From Gonocerus acuteangulatus (Eukaryota; Arthropoda; Insecta; Hemiptera; Coreidae): DNA of 64,000 nt. Under the pieces are notes generated by a model. That model was not told where the DNA came from. It saw only the letters and a program-made list of their open reading frames with translations, and searched no databases. Where the stretch lies: contig OX328131.1 in assembly GCA_946811695.1 (NCBI GenBank), positions 8,819,326 through 8,883,325 of the forward strand. The letters are read 5' to 3'. Shown piece by piece: positions 21,027 through 32,200 of the stretch. A program made the position numbers and the translations under genes. The number at the start of each line of letters is the position of its first letter. Position 1 is the stretch's first letter.

Positions 21027-21166
21027 TGATATGACATGCAAATGATTAAATATAATTTAGATATATTACACATGTTAATAGTTAGTTCAGTTTTTGGTTA
21101 TGAATGAAAAGTTAGAAAAATACAAACTCCAATTATTCTTTGTCTCGTTGTTATTAATACATAATA
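21027..21166 (+). repeat. 3' LTR
   Basis: 140 bp, preceded by the polypurine tract and followed by the target duplication GTTAT. Confidence 0.85.
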
Positions 21167-21171
21167 GTTAT

Positions 21172-21859
21172 CGGTTAGTGGGTTTTCCTCTGAACTCTCC
21201 AACTAAAGAATATGTGGTTTCAAATTAAAATTATTTTCTATAAATGGGTTTCAAGTAAGATTAACTATTACTGTTATTTGAAAAAGGTTAATTTTAATTA
21301 AAATATTTTAAAATAAGTTTATGTAATATAAATAATATTAAAAAGAGGTTTATGCCGAATAAATGTTTTTGAAATAAGTTTATTTCAAACAATTAGTTGA
21401 AAATAAATTTCATTGAACAAATATTTCAAAAGAATTATTTTAAACATATATTTTTTTAAACTAAATTCCGCCCGACTGAAATATACAACCTTCTAACTAC
21501 TTTGTATTCAGGAACATTATGTTTACTGTTGTTGGCACTTCAGTAGAATACTGAGCACCCCTGATAAGAAAACAGTCCTGATGTCTTTACCTGAGCTACC
21601 CTCGGCCGGAGATTCAAGGGGTAGAGTATATAGGGAAATATTCCCGCATACTTGTAAAGCGTTGCTGGCTTGCCTACATCACCCCTGTGACTGTAAAGTA
21701 TGCCACGAAATCCTGTCTGGAATGCTATTAACATTTCTGAAGCGGGCAGGGACCTGCAAACCATTACTGGATTTCACGAGCTGAGATTTATTAATACTAC
21801 AGATGTCGTTATGTTTTTAGCTGCAGAAAGTAAATATTAATATTTATGCATGCGAATTA
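21172..21859. other. Intergenic, nothing recognised
   Basis: 21540-21784 is less AT-rich and open on both strands for about 70 codons, but I recognise no domain; it may be a fragment of an unknown repeat. Confidence 0.45.
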
Positions 21860-22069
21860 ATTTAATTTAATTTTAACGTCCATTTATTATTAACTAGGAA
21901 TTTTAGGACGGGTTATCTATAGGTTACCACCCTTTTCTAGCCAGGATAGGGCTGATGCCTTTACTTTTTTCTAAAGAAAAGCCACCACCCCTAGTGGGAA
22001 TCGAACCCACGACCTTTGGCACGGAGTGTTAAGTGCTCAAGCCTTAACCCTCACGGCCATCGGGTCTCC
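21860..22069 (-). mobile_element. tRNA-derived SINE, family A
   Basis: Minus-strand head with B box GGTTCGATTCC, then GGGGTGGTGGCTTTTC, AAAAGGGTGGTAACCTATAG and the ATGGACGTTAAAATT tail. Confidence 0.85.
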
Positions 22070-22339
22070 AACCGATAGCATGCGATTTAAATGAATAGGT
22101 ACTATTAATAGTAAAATATTTCCGATAAAATAACTCGATCGAAACATAACTTTTTATTATTATTTCTTTATTATTTTTTATATTATATGATTATTTATTT
22201 TATATTATGTATGTACAAATGACTCAACAAGTGAAAACACCGGGAAGAAAACAGATTAAGACAGGAAAACCACAGAGAAATAATAGTCTGGAGAGATATT
22301 ATCCCCTTAACAGTAAAAGTAAAGAAGAAATGAGTAAGT

Positions 22340-23453
22340 GTACGTTCATGGTGAGGATTCATTCTGCGATGCTACGATAGATACTCCGATGAGCGCTGCC
22401 CCGATGTATTCTACATCGATGGAGGGTGTTCATGCTGACTCACCATTGCATTGGTTCTTGCTGGGAGTAAAGTAACCTTCAACAGTGAATTAGCTTTTGT
22501 TTATGAAAAAGCTCTGCTTATGTTAGTGAGAAAAAATGAGCCTTTACAATTAGTTCGCGATGTTCCTGACAAAGAAAAAGGGATTGGTTTCGTACTCGGA
22601 AAAATTAATAGAATCCTATTAATTTTAGCGAGTTGGATAGACTAGAGTCGCTTAAATTAATATAATTCTATTAATTGCGAGTTGGATTGGCTAGAGTTTT
22701 CTTATATCTTCTTGAGCGAGTGGAGCGTAGCGTAGCGAGCGGAAACGCATATCATGTAATGCTTAATAAATGTAAAAGATCCAAAAAAGAGATAGAAAAG
22801 GAATAAAATATGGTTGTTTACAAATATCGTTGTTTGTTATCCTTCATAACCTGCAAAACAGTCAACTTTAATGCTTAATAACTTTTTTCATAGTTGAGAG
22901 AATTGATTTTGATCATATTAACCTTTTTATTAATAAATATTACTTGCCATTATCTAATATGAATTATAACCATAGATAACGAGTCAAGTAGTAAAAGATA
23001 ACCAGCAAAGAACCTGTTAGCTAATCAGTAAGCTTATCAGCGAGTACGAGTAACTGTTATAAATCACTTAACTAAATAAATACTTCAAAAGTAACTGGAT
23101 GTAGTCTTCGCAAAAAGACCCAATTTTCTTTCATCTCGACAACGAAATAACCAAAAAAGAATAATCACACAAGACGAAGTAATGAGAGAGGGTAGGTGAC
23201 CTGCGCACTAGAGTCCTTTTGAAGGAACCAATCACAGTCAGGCCCACATCGCGGCTTCCCTCCTCACTGCGAGGAGAAAACAAAATATTTGTTCTTCCCC
23301 GCGGTCACGGCGCGAGTGCGAGAATAGCATCGGAAGTAAGGATCCTCACTATGAACACTCCCACCTTAATACATGTGTTTGTTTTACATCGGGGCAGCGC
23401 TCATCGGAGTAGCTATCGTAGCATCGCAGAATGAATCCTCACCATGAACGTAC
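22340..23453. mobile_element. DNA element with ~110-bp TIRs
   Basis: GTACGTTCATGGTGAGGATT at 22340 and its complement ending at 23453; the arms extend about 110 bp, sharing GATGCTACGATAG and GAGCGCTGCCCCGATGT. A second, weaker copy of the terminal motif lies inside each arm (22428 and 23339-23362), so the ends have duplicated subterminal repeats. The interior includes a fragment of MITE family M (22600-22900). The palindromic GTAC makes the exact target duplication ambiguous. No transposase. Confidence 0.65.
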
Positions 23454-23574
23454 CCCAAGGATTTACCAAATGAGCAGCAGAAGGATACTCATAAACTTGA
23501 AAGGGCACCAAATATCTAGCAATTAAACAACACTTACTCCCGAAAAAATAAAGAAACGATTCGGATATGCAGAA

Positions 23575-24426
23575 TGAATGTACGCACAATGTTAGGTGAT
23601 GATAGGCTGGAGGAATTCAAGCATGCTGTAAGTTTTATAAAATGGGATATAATTGGAATGGCAGAAATGAGTAGGAAAAAAGGCCAGTTCGGAGTTGGCT
23701 TTCTTGTCTCAAGTAAATATAAAAAAACACATTTTAGAATTTAAAGAAATAAATAGTAGACTTGCTATTCTTGTACTAAAGGTTAGTAGAAGCAAAACAC
23801 TCTCAATTATTCAGTTGCATGCTCCTACAATGTCTGCCTCAGAAGCAGAAAAGGATAAATTCTACTTGGAACTTGATAGGGCTCTAATGGATATGAAAAG
23901 GAAGAACAATTGCATAGTTGTTATGGGCGATTTTAATGGAAGAGTAGGAGCAAAAGTTGATGGAGAAGAAGGCATAATGGGGAAGAACTCGTTCGGGAAA
24001 AGAAATGAAGGAGGGAGCCGGATAATAAATCTAGCATTTAGCCAGCGATTGTGCATTGGCAATACTTATTTTATGAAGAAGCCTCGGAATAAATGGACTT
24101 GGATCTCTCTTAAAGGGCAAACGTTTGAAATTGACTATTTTCTGACTAATCAAATTATATTAGTTAAGAATATCGAAGTTATAAGGAATATAAATTTTAG
24201 CTCAGATCATAGAATGATTAGGGGAGAAATCTATTTGGACAAGCTTAAAAAACGTCGCCCTTTTAAAGTTGTAAGAAGAGAGAAGAACCTGAGAGATGAA
24301 GAGAAAATCCATGTATTCAGGGAAGATATTTTTAAGAAGATTAAGAAAGTAAAGGAGGGTGAATATGGCCGAACAGCGGATATTCAAGGAAAGCATGACA
24401 AGCTGATAGCTATAATCAACGAGTGA
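23575..24426 (+). pseudogene. RTE LINE: AP-like endonuclease domain
   Basis: A first frame reads MNVRTMLGDDRLEEFKHAV and KWDIIGMAEM, the N-terminal endonuclease motifs (NVRTM, WDIIGM-E). A deletion then joins to GVGFLVSSKY, and after a frameshift the frame from 23695 carries QLHAPTMSAS, VVMGDFNGRVG, TWISLKG and a terminal SSDHRM. GDFN and SDHR are conserved catalytic/structural motifs of this domain, and a Tyr/His-A-P-T motif precedes them as in RTE elements. The role was target-DNA nicking for reverse transcription. It is broken by the frameshift and by a stop at 24424. Confidence 0.7.
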
Positions 24427-24669
24427 GTTTCAAACCCAGCTATAACTCCTGCAAACAGAAAGAGATCCAGCAAGCTCTCACCAAGGACACAGGAAATGTT
24501 CAAACTAAGACGTTCCTTAAAAAATTAAATATTATCAAGTAAGAAGGACCAAACCTTCCTCACTATTCTCAATAAACAATTACGAGAAAGTATTAAATTG
24601 GAAATGGTAAAATATAGGGAAAACATAGTCAGCAGCGTACTTTCAACAAGCAATTAGGAAAATTAATAG

Positions 24670-25766
24670 AGATCTTCCTGACGGACAGTTTTAGATTGCG
24701 AGGCTGGAAAATAAAAATCAGAAGTTAATATTAGACAGACAGGAGGTATCTGATGAAGCAACGGAGTTTTTCAAAACTTTGTATAGAACTGATCCGGATG
24801 AGGAGGAAGTTATTGTTGAAGAGAATGGAGAGGAAGATATACCACCAATATTAGAAAGTGAAGTTTTGGTAGCCATCAATAATTTAAAGTATTAAAAGAG
24901 TCCTGGTCCTGATGGTATAAGAAATGAATTTCTGCTAGCAGGTGGAGAACCACTAGCCAGGGAAATAACTGCCTTATTCAACCTCATAATAGACCGCGAA
25001 GAAATACCTCAACAGTGGAAATCGGCAAAAATGATAATCTTATTTAAAAAAAGGGAACACGAAATGGATGGATAACTATCGCCCAATCTCATTGTGTTCA
25101 GTAATGGCTAAACTATTTGCATCAATCATGAAGGAGCGGCTAACAAAACTGATAATGGAGAATGTGAGTGTAGAACAAGCAGGGTTTAGAAAAGGATTCT
25201 CAGTAATGGACCATCTTCAAACTATAAACCAACTAATAGAAAAGGCAAAAGAATACAAATTTCCAATATACCTGTGTTTTCTTGATTTCAGGAAAGCATT
25301 TGACTCAATCTCTCATTCAAGCATATTTAGGGCTCTTAGAAAAATAGGAATCCAAAGCAAATATGTCAGGATTATAAAGGAATTATACAAGGAAATGACA
25401 GCATTTATAGCAACTGAAAGGAAAGGAAAAGAGTTCCCTGTGAAAAAAGGAGTCAGGCAAGGAGATCCAATCTCTCCGGTTCTGTTTAGTTTGGTTCTAG
25501 AGGTTATTTTTTGGAAGCTGGAATGGGAAGGGAAAGGAATCAGTGTGAATGGAAGATGGCTTAATAACCTTCGTTTTGCCGACGATATAGTAATAGTTGC
25601 AAAAAATATCGAGGAAATGACCGCTATGCTAACAGAACTTATTACACACAGTCAAAAAATAGGCCTTAATCCCAACTACAATAAAACAAAAATAATGACC
25701 AATAGAGAAGAAATAAAATTAGAAATTAACAATAATTCCATAGAATACACAAGTGAGCATAACTAA
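24670..25766 (+). pseudogene. RTE LINE: reverse transcriptase domain
   Basis: The degenerate 5' part has SPGPDGIRNEFL and PQQWKSAKMI; after a frameshift at about 25060 a continuous 232-residue frame follows: DNYRPISLCSVMAKLF, EQAGFRKGFSVMDH, LCFLDFRKAFDSI, VKKGVRQGDPISPVLF and LRFADDIVIVAKN. FADD is the intact catalytic pair and FLDFRKAFD holds the first catalytic Asp. The frame stops at 25764 but the thumb region continues out of frame (YGSQTW, SLTKYQENKIR). The palm is well preserved despite overall decay. Confidence 0.8.
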
Positions 25767-26219
25767 CTGGGACAACTAATTTCATTTAAGGAAAGAACCT
25801 TCAAAGAAATTCAAAGAAGAATATCACAGAGCTGGTCTTCAAGACACATTTTGAAGGCAAATATAGGAATTGAATTGAAAAACAAGTAATTGAATCTTGC
25901 ATCTTTCCTGTAATTTCCTATGGAAGCCAAACATGGTCCCTCACAAAGTATCAGGAGAACAAAATCAGGGTTTGGCAAAACTCATTAGAAAGAAGCATCG
26001 CTAATGTCAGAAGGAAAGATAGAGTCAAGTGTGTTGACATTAGGAAGAGAACTGGGTTGAAGGACTCAACCAAGTTAATTAAAAAAATCAAAATGGAAAT
26101 GGGCAGGACACCTCTTGAGATGCAGGGATGACAGATGGTCATATTATGTGACTGAGTGGACTCCATACGATTCTAATCGAGGTAGAGGCAGACAAGTCAA
26201 GAGATGGAGTGATTCTTTC
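25767..26219 (+). pseudogene. RTE LINE: thumb and C-terminal region before the array
   Basis: Interrupted reading frames give GQLISFKERTFKEIQRRISQ, YGSQTWSLTKYQENKIRVWQ, SLERSIANVRRKDRVK and KMKWAGHLLRCRDDRWSYYV, then RGRGRQVKRWSDSF. The tail (WAGH-x-R, RGR, RW-D) is the characteristic end of RTE proteins and leads directly into the first 42-bp unit. Confidence 0.7.
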
Positions 26220-29200
26220 AAGAAGACAGCAGGCCCGCCATGGTGGAGAATAGCACGGGACAAGAAGACAGCAGGCCCGACATGGGGGAGAATAGCACGG
26301 GACAAGAAGACAGCAGGGCCGACATGGTGGAGAATAGCACGGGACAAGAAGACAGCAGGCCCGACATGGTGGAGAATAGCACGGGACAAGAAGACAGCAG
26401 GCCCGACATGGTGGAGAAAAGCACGGGACAAGAAGACAGCAGGCCCGACATGGTGGAGAATAGCACGGGACAAGAAGACAGCAGGCCCGACATGGTGGAG
26501 AATAGCACGGGACAAGAAGACAGCAGGCCCGACATGGTGGAGAATAGCACGGGACAAGAAGACAGCAGGCCCGACATGGGGGAGAATAGCACGGGACAAG
26601 AAGAGAGCAGGCCCGACATGGTGGAGAAAAGCACGGGACAAGAAGACAGCAGGCCCGACATGGTGGAGAAAAGCACGGGACAAGAAGACAGCAGGCCCGA
26701 CATGGTGGAGAAAAGCACGGGACAAGAAGACAGCAGGCCCGACATGGTGGAGAATAGCACGGGACAAGAAGACAGCAGGCCCGACATGGTGGAGAATAGC
26801 ACGGGACAAGAAGACAGCAGGCCCGACATGGTGGAGAATAGCACGGGACAAGAAGACAGCAGGCCCGACATGGGGGAGAATAGCACGGGACAAGAAGAGA
26901 GCAGGCCCGACATGGTGGAGAAAAGCACGGGACAAGAAGACAGCAGGCCCGACATGGTGGAGAAAAGCACGGGACAAGAAGACAGCAGGCCCGACATGGT
27001 GGAGAATAGCACGGGACAAGAAGACAGCAGGCCCGACATGGGGGAGAATAGCACGGGACAAGAAGAGAGCAGGCCCGACATGGTGGAGAAAAGCACGGGA
27101 CAAGAAGACAGCAGGCCCGACATGGTGGAGAAAAGCACGGGACAAGAAGACAGCAGGCCCGACATGGTGGAGAAAAGCACGGGACAAGAAGACAGCAGGC
27201 CCGACATGGTGGAGAATAGCACGGGACAAGAAGACAGCAGGCCCGACATGGTGGAGAATAGCACGGGACAAGAAGACAGCAGGCCCGACATGGTGGAGAA
27301 TAGCACGGGACAAGAAGACAGCAGGCCCGACATGGTGGAGAATAGCACGGGACAAGAAGACAGCAGGCCCGACATGGGGGAGAATAGCACGGGACAAGAA
27401 GAGAGCAGGCCCGACATGGTGGAGAAAAGCACGGGACAAGAAGACAGCAGGCCCGACATGGTGGAGAAAAGCACGGGACAAGAAGACAGCAGGCCCGACA
27501 TGGTGGAGAATAGCACGGGACAAGAAGACAGCAGGCCCGACATGGGGGAGAATAGCACGGGACAAGAAGAGAGCAGGCCCGACATGGTGGAGAAAAGCAC
27601 GGGACAAGAAGACAGCAGGCCCGACATGGTGGAGAAAAGCACGGGACAAGAAGACAGCAGGCCCGACATGGTGGAGAAAAGCACGGGACAAGAAGACAGC
27701 AGGCCCGACATGGTGGAGAAAAGCACGGGACAAGAAGACAGCAGGCCCGACATGGTGGAGAATAGCACGGGACAAGAAGACAGCAGGCCCGACATGGTGG
27801 AGAATAGCACGGGACAAGAAGACAGCAGGCCCGACATGGGGGAGAATAGCACGGGACAAGAAGAGAGCAGGCCCGACATGGTGGAGAAAAGCACGGGACA
27901 AGAAGACAGCAGGCCCGACATGGTGGAGAAAAGCACGGGACAAGAAGACAGCAGGCCCGACATGGTGGAGAAAAGCACGGGACAAGAAGACAGCAGGCCC
28001 GACATGGTGGAGAATAGCACGGGACAAGAAGACAGCAGGCCCGACATGGGGGAGAATAGCACGGGACAAGAAGAGAGCAGGCCCGACATGGTGGAGAAAA
28101 GCACGGGACAAGAAGACAGCAGGCCCGACATGGTGGAGAAAAGCACGGGACAAGAAGACAGCAGGCCCGACATGGTGGAGAAAAGCACGGGACAAGAAGA
28201 CAGCAGGCCCGACATGGTGGAGAATAGCACGGGACAAGAAGACAGCAGGCCCGACATGGTGGAGAATAGCACGGGACAAGAAGACAGCAGGCCCGACATG
28301 GTGGAGAATAGCACGGGACAAGAAGACAGCAGGCCCGACATGGGGGAGAATAGCACGGGACAAGAAGAGAGCAGGCCCGACATGGTGGAGAAAAGCACGG
28401 GACAAGAAGACAGCAGGCCCGACATGGTGGAGAAAAGCACGGGACAAGAAGACAGCAGGCCCGACATGGTGGAGAAAAGCACGGGACAAGAAGACAGCAG
28501 GCCCGACATGGTGGAGAATAGCACGGGACAAGAAGACAGCAGGCCCGACATGGTGGAGAATAGCACGGGACAAGAAGACAGCAGGCCCGACATGGTGGAG
28601 AATAGCACGGGACAAGAAGACAGCAGGCCCGACATGGGGGAGAATAGCACGGGACAAGAAGAGAGCAGGCCCGACATGGTGGAGAAAAGCACGGGACAAG
28701 AAGACAGCAGGCCCGACATGGTGGAGAAAAGCACGGGACAAGAAGACAGCAGGCCCGACATGGTGGAGAAAAGCACGGGACAAGAAGACAGCAGGCCCGA
28801 CATGGTGGAGAAAAGCACGGGACAAGAAGACAGCAGGCCCGACATGGTGGAGAATAGCACGGGACAAGAAGACAGCAGGCCCGACATGGTGGAGAATAGC
28901 ACGGGACAAGAAGACAGCAGGCCCGACATGGGGGAGAATAGCACGGGACAAGAAGAGAGCAGGCCCGACATGGTGGAGAAAAGCACGGGACAAGAAGACA
29001 GCAGGCCCGACATGGTGGAGAATAGCACGGGACAAGAAGACAGCAGGCCCGACATGGTGGAGAAAATCACGGGACAAGAAGACAGCAGGCCCGACATGGT
29101 GGAGAATAGCACGGGACAAGAAGACAGCAGGCCCGACATGGTGGAGAATAGCACGGGACAAGAAGACAGCAGGCCCGACATGGTGGAGAATAGCACGGGA

Positions 29201-29495
29201 CAAGAAGACAGCAGGCCCGACATGGTGGAGAATAGCACGTGACAAGAAGACAGCAGGCCCGACATGGTGGAGAATAGCACGGGACAAGAAGACAGCAGGC
29301 CCGACATGGTGGAGAAAAGCACGGGACAAGAAGACAGCAGGCCCGATATGGTGGAGAATAGCACGGGACAAGAAGACAGCAGGCCCGACATGGTGGAGAA
29401 TAGCACGTGACAAGAAGACAGCAGGCCCGACATGGTGGAGAAAAGCACGGGACAAGAAGACAGCAGGCCCGACATGGTGGAGAATAGCACGGGAC
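26220..29495. repeat. 42-bp x 78 minisatellite from RTE C-terminal codons
   Basis: Exactly 78 units of 42 bp (14 codons); in the LINE frame each encodes KKTAGPTWWRIARD or a close variant. Variants fall into classes: WWRI, WWRK, WGRI and KRAG. After an isolated WGRI unit near the start, all ten later WGRI units are followed at once by a KRAG/WWRK unit, so blocks of several units were copied together. The unit has no stop in several frames, so both strands show 1000-codon open frames; these are arithmetic consequences, not genes. The flanking LINE frame stays open through the whole array. Confidence 0.95.
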
Positions 29496-29759
29496 AAGAA
29501 GCTATGGTGGGAATCATGGAAGGAACTCACAGTCCCCGCTTCCCGTTAAGGCTGGTCCCCCTGGGAAGTGTAGACCATTACTCCTCAAAGGAGGAAGGCT
29601 TTTACAAGCAAAAAATTATTAATCAGTTACTTAAGTTTTTAGAAAAATGTAAATAATTAGTTATGTGTTTGATTTTATAGGAAAATATCAAAGATGTTTA
29701 TTTGTTTATTTTTGTTTGTATAATAAAGGCTATTTCATTTCAATTTCATTTCATTTCAT
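29496..29759 (+). pseudogene. RTE LINE: C-terminal end after the array and 3' UTR
   Basis: The frame leaves the array as KKLWWESWKELTVPASR and stops at 29547. Together with the first array unit (AG-x2-WW-RIARD) this rebuilds the RTE motif AG-x-W-x2-A-x-D-x3-W. The 3' UTR has AATAAAGG at about 29722 and ends in ATTTCA repeats. Confidence 0.7.
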
Positions 29760-30200
29760 GTATATAAAAATGTAATTTCAAATCATTTATTTCCTTTATT
29801 TATTTATTCAAATTAATTTAATTACTTAACCGCTCTGGTTCACCATATAGGTTTATACATAGAACTTACATTTGTTGGTTCTTCACCTATAAATCCTTTT
29901 AACCTGGATTTGTACTAAGTTTCAGCACAAGATACTATCAGATATCGCCCACTTTTTTAAGAACGTTATATTAAAAAAAATGTAATTTTTCAGGAGAGCG
30001 ATGTTTCAAAGTTGATTAAAATTTATTAAAAAATCCATTTTATTGTTTTGATTGAAATTTTTACTTTGCGGCGGATCGATTGAGACAATAAGTCATTTTT
30101 TTCAGATTGAAGAAGAATAAGTATGAAATTTTAAAATTTTTAGAAATTCATTTTGATTTTTGACGTTTATGCTCTAAATGTGAATCTTAATTAACACTTT
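29760..30200. other. Intergenic, nothing recognised
   Basis: AT-rich; no supported feature. Confidence 0.5.
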
Positions 30201-30835
30201 CGATGCGGCTGCCATAGTTTGGGAATACCTCAGTACCTCGGGTGCACTCTCGATGCGGCTGCCATAGTTTGGGAATACCTCAGTACCTCGGGTGCACTTT
30301 CGATGCGGCTGCCATAGTTTGGGAATACCTCAGTACCTCGGGTGCACTCTCGATGCGGCTGCCATAGTTTGGGAATACCTCAGTACCTCGGGTGCACTCT
30401 CGATGCGGCTGCCATAGTTTGGGAATACCTCAGTACCTCGGGTGCACTCTCGATGCGGCTGCCATAGTTTGGGAATACCTCAGTACCTCGGGTGCACTTT
30501 CAATGCGGCTGCCATAGTTTGGGAATACCTCAGTACCTCGGGTGCACTTTCGATGCGGCTGCCATAGTTTGGGAATACCTCAGTACCTCGGGTGCACTCT
30601 CGATGCGGCTGCCATAGTTTGGGAATACCTCAGTACCTCGGGTGCACTCTCGATGCGGCTGCCATAGTTTGGGAATACCTCAGTACCTCGGGTGCACTTT
30701 CAATGCGGCTGCCATAGTTTGAGAATACCTCAGTACCTCGGGTGCACTTTCGATGCGGCTGCCATAGTTTGGGAATACCTCAGTACCTCGGGTGCACTTT
30801 CAATGCGGCTGCCATAGTTTGAGAATACCTCTGTA
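30201..30835. repeat. 50-bp minisatellite, ~12.7 copies
   Basis: CGATGCGGCTGCCATAG recurs every 50 bp from 30201 to 30801; units differ at only two or three sites (CGATG/CAATG, CACTCT/CACTTT, GGGAAT/GAGAAT). Near-identity indicates a recent expansion. The unit is GC-richer than its surroundings. Confidence 0.95.
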
Positions 30836-30935
30836 AAAGTGAATCCCTTCCATTTACTAGCCTTTGAATCTAAAGGGAAAAGTAATGGAGGATTGTTCTT
30901 TCGTTATGGCACCCGAAGCCAAAGTTTTAAGTCAA

Positions 30936-31240
30936 AATATTAGATAGTTAGCCGTCGAGGTGATAAGCAGTCAGGGAATCGTTGGGATTCGGCTAGGAAA
31001 ACATAAATAAGACTTGAAAAAATGTGCATTCTGAATATGTCAAATTTGATTATGGATGTTAAGGAAATGTGATCACCTCAGGCACTCCAAAACAGCTTTC
31101 CATTCTCAGTAGATTGCTTATTCTTAACATCCATAATCAAACTTGACGAAGACTACCAAAGTGTAGCCGAAACGTCCTGAATGTAGATTTTTAAGAAAAT
31201 CTTATTGATTTTTCCTTGCCAAGTCCCAACTATTCCATGA
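30936..31240 (+). mobile_element. Penelope-like repeat fragment
   Basis: Begins with inverted GTTGGGATTCGGCTAGG (30981) and TAGTTAGCCGTCGAGG (30946), contains an inverted pair (TTGATTATGGATGTTAAG and its complement near 31049-31142), then a decayed hammerhead-like motif. The same end sequences flank the motif at 41.7, 42.3, 55.9, 62.2 and 62.7 kb. Confidence 0.5.
31143..31176 (+). ncRNA. Decayed hammerhead-like motif
   Basis: UUGACGA (expected CUGANGA), CUAC/GUAG partial stem II, then GAAACGUCC. The first-position change and the weakened stem suggest that it is inactive. Confidence 0.35.
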
Positions 31241-31799
31241 CATGTTCTTTCTTCCATTTCAAGCGGAAGATTTTTGGTATTTCACAGAAGTCACTTCCTC
31301 CTTCTTCACACTGGTGTCCATAATTTAATTGTTTTTTGTAATAACAAAAAAAAAAGTCATGTACACTAGCCGATTGAAGGAGTGTGTAATTACTTACTCT
31401 AAGAAAATACCTCTGGTTAAGAAAGCTGTTTTAATAACGAAAATACATCCCCAGCCTTAAAAACCTTGAGCGCCACAAAACACTTATAAACATTAAGAGG
31501 AAAATGTTATCGACTAAGATTTCCTGTTACTGATTTCTGGGTAATGTTTATTTTTGAATATCCTCATGTTCCTGGAAGGGCTAGAAAATTAATCATCTAA
31601 AATTTGAACTGCTTTAGATCTCCTTTCTACCTGATAATTGGTTTCTACTAAGAAATATTTCAATCTTCAATCAACAGAAAGGAGGGAACTGATCAAAGCA
31701 TTACTCAGATTATTATAAATTAATTTATGTTCATAGTTTATAATAATCACCCTAAAAGTGAATAATAATTATATAGTTGGAGAACTAAAATATAATAAA
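31241..31799. other. Intergenic, nothing recognised
   Basis: AT-rich; no supported feature. Confidence 0.5.
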
Positions 31800-32008
31800 T
31801 TATTATTTAAATTTTAACGTCCATTATTATTAACTAAGAGTTTTAGGACGGGTTATCTATAAATCACTGCGATTTTCTAGCCGGGAAAGGGCTGATGAGA
31901 TTTATTGTTTTTAAAGAAAAGCCACCACCCCATAGTGGGAATCGAACCGTTGACCCTCGGCACGGATTGTTAAGTGCTCACGCCATAACACTCACGGCCA
32001 CCAGGCCT
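31800..32008 (-). mobile_element. tRNA-derived SINE, family A
   Basis: Minus-strand SINE with a degenerate B box (CGGTTCGATTCC region), GGGTGGTGGCTTTTC and the ATGGACGTTAAAATT tail. Confidence 0.8.
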
Positions 32009-32082
32009 TCTATTGTACCTATTAATTATTAATATTATACATATTAATTAATATCAATCTAACTATTTACTCTAACAAATCC

Positions 32083-32200
32083 GTTACAACTACAAGAAGA
32101 GAAGAAGTGGTGATTACAGGGCTTAGAATCGGTCATTCATTACATACTCACTCTCATTTAATGACGAGACAAGAACAGGCCTTATGCAGAATTTGTAACA
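32083..32200 (+). pseudogene. Jockey-type LINE C-terminal fragment leading into the array
   Basis: Reads RREEVVITGLRIGHSLHTHS, then HLMTRQEQALCRICN: the same conserved segment as at 17350-17430, ending with the first two Cys of the zinc knuckle. It merges without a break into the 95-bp array at the CTTATGCAGAATTTG junction. Confidence 0.75.

Larger units (their letters stand above)
19844..21166 (+). mobile_element. Small LTR retrotransposon (TRIM-like), Gypsy-related
   Basis: LTRs 19844-19982 and 21027-21166 are about 95% alike and flanked by the 5-bp duplication GTTAT (19839-19843 and 21167-21171). ACTGGCGACGAG right after the 5' LTR is a plausible primer-binding site, and AGAGGGGGGG just before the 3' LTR is the polypurine tract. 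The interior has a gag-like start (MEDKIRKLRAIYKGHITKN) fused to a short integrase C-terminal piece, i.e. most of pol is deleted. A MITE (20253-20953) is nested inside. Confidence 0.8.
23555..29759 (+). mobile_element. RTE-type LINE expanded by an internal 42-bp array
   Basis: Endonuclease start at about 23575, reverse transcriptase 24880-25766, C-terminal region to 29549, and a 3' UTR ending in ATTTCATTTCA repeats (29725-29759), typical of RTE-type LINE tails. Without the 78-copy array it would be about 3 kb, the normal size of RTE elements. Frameshifts and stops show that it is dead. Confidence 0.75.

Noticed and set aside
26115..29549. Four overlapping open frames of 1000-1144 codons on both strands
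   Set aside because: They are translations of one 42-bp unit that lacks stops in several frames. Only the frame matching the LINE has any family meaning, and the LINE is broken upstream.
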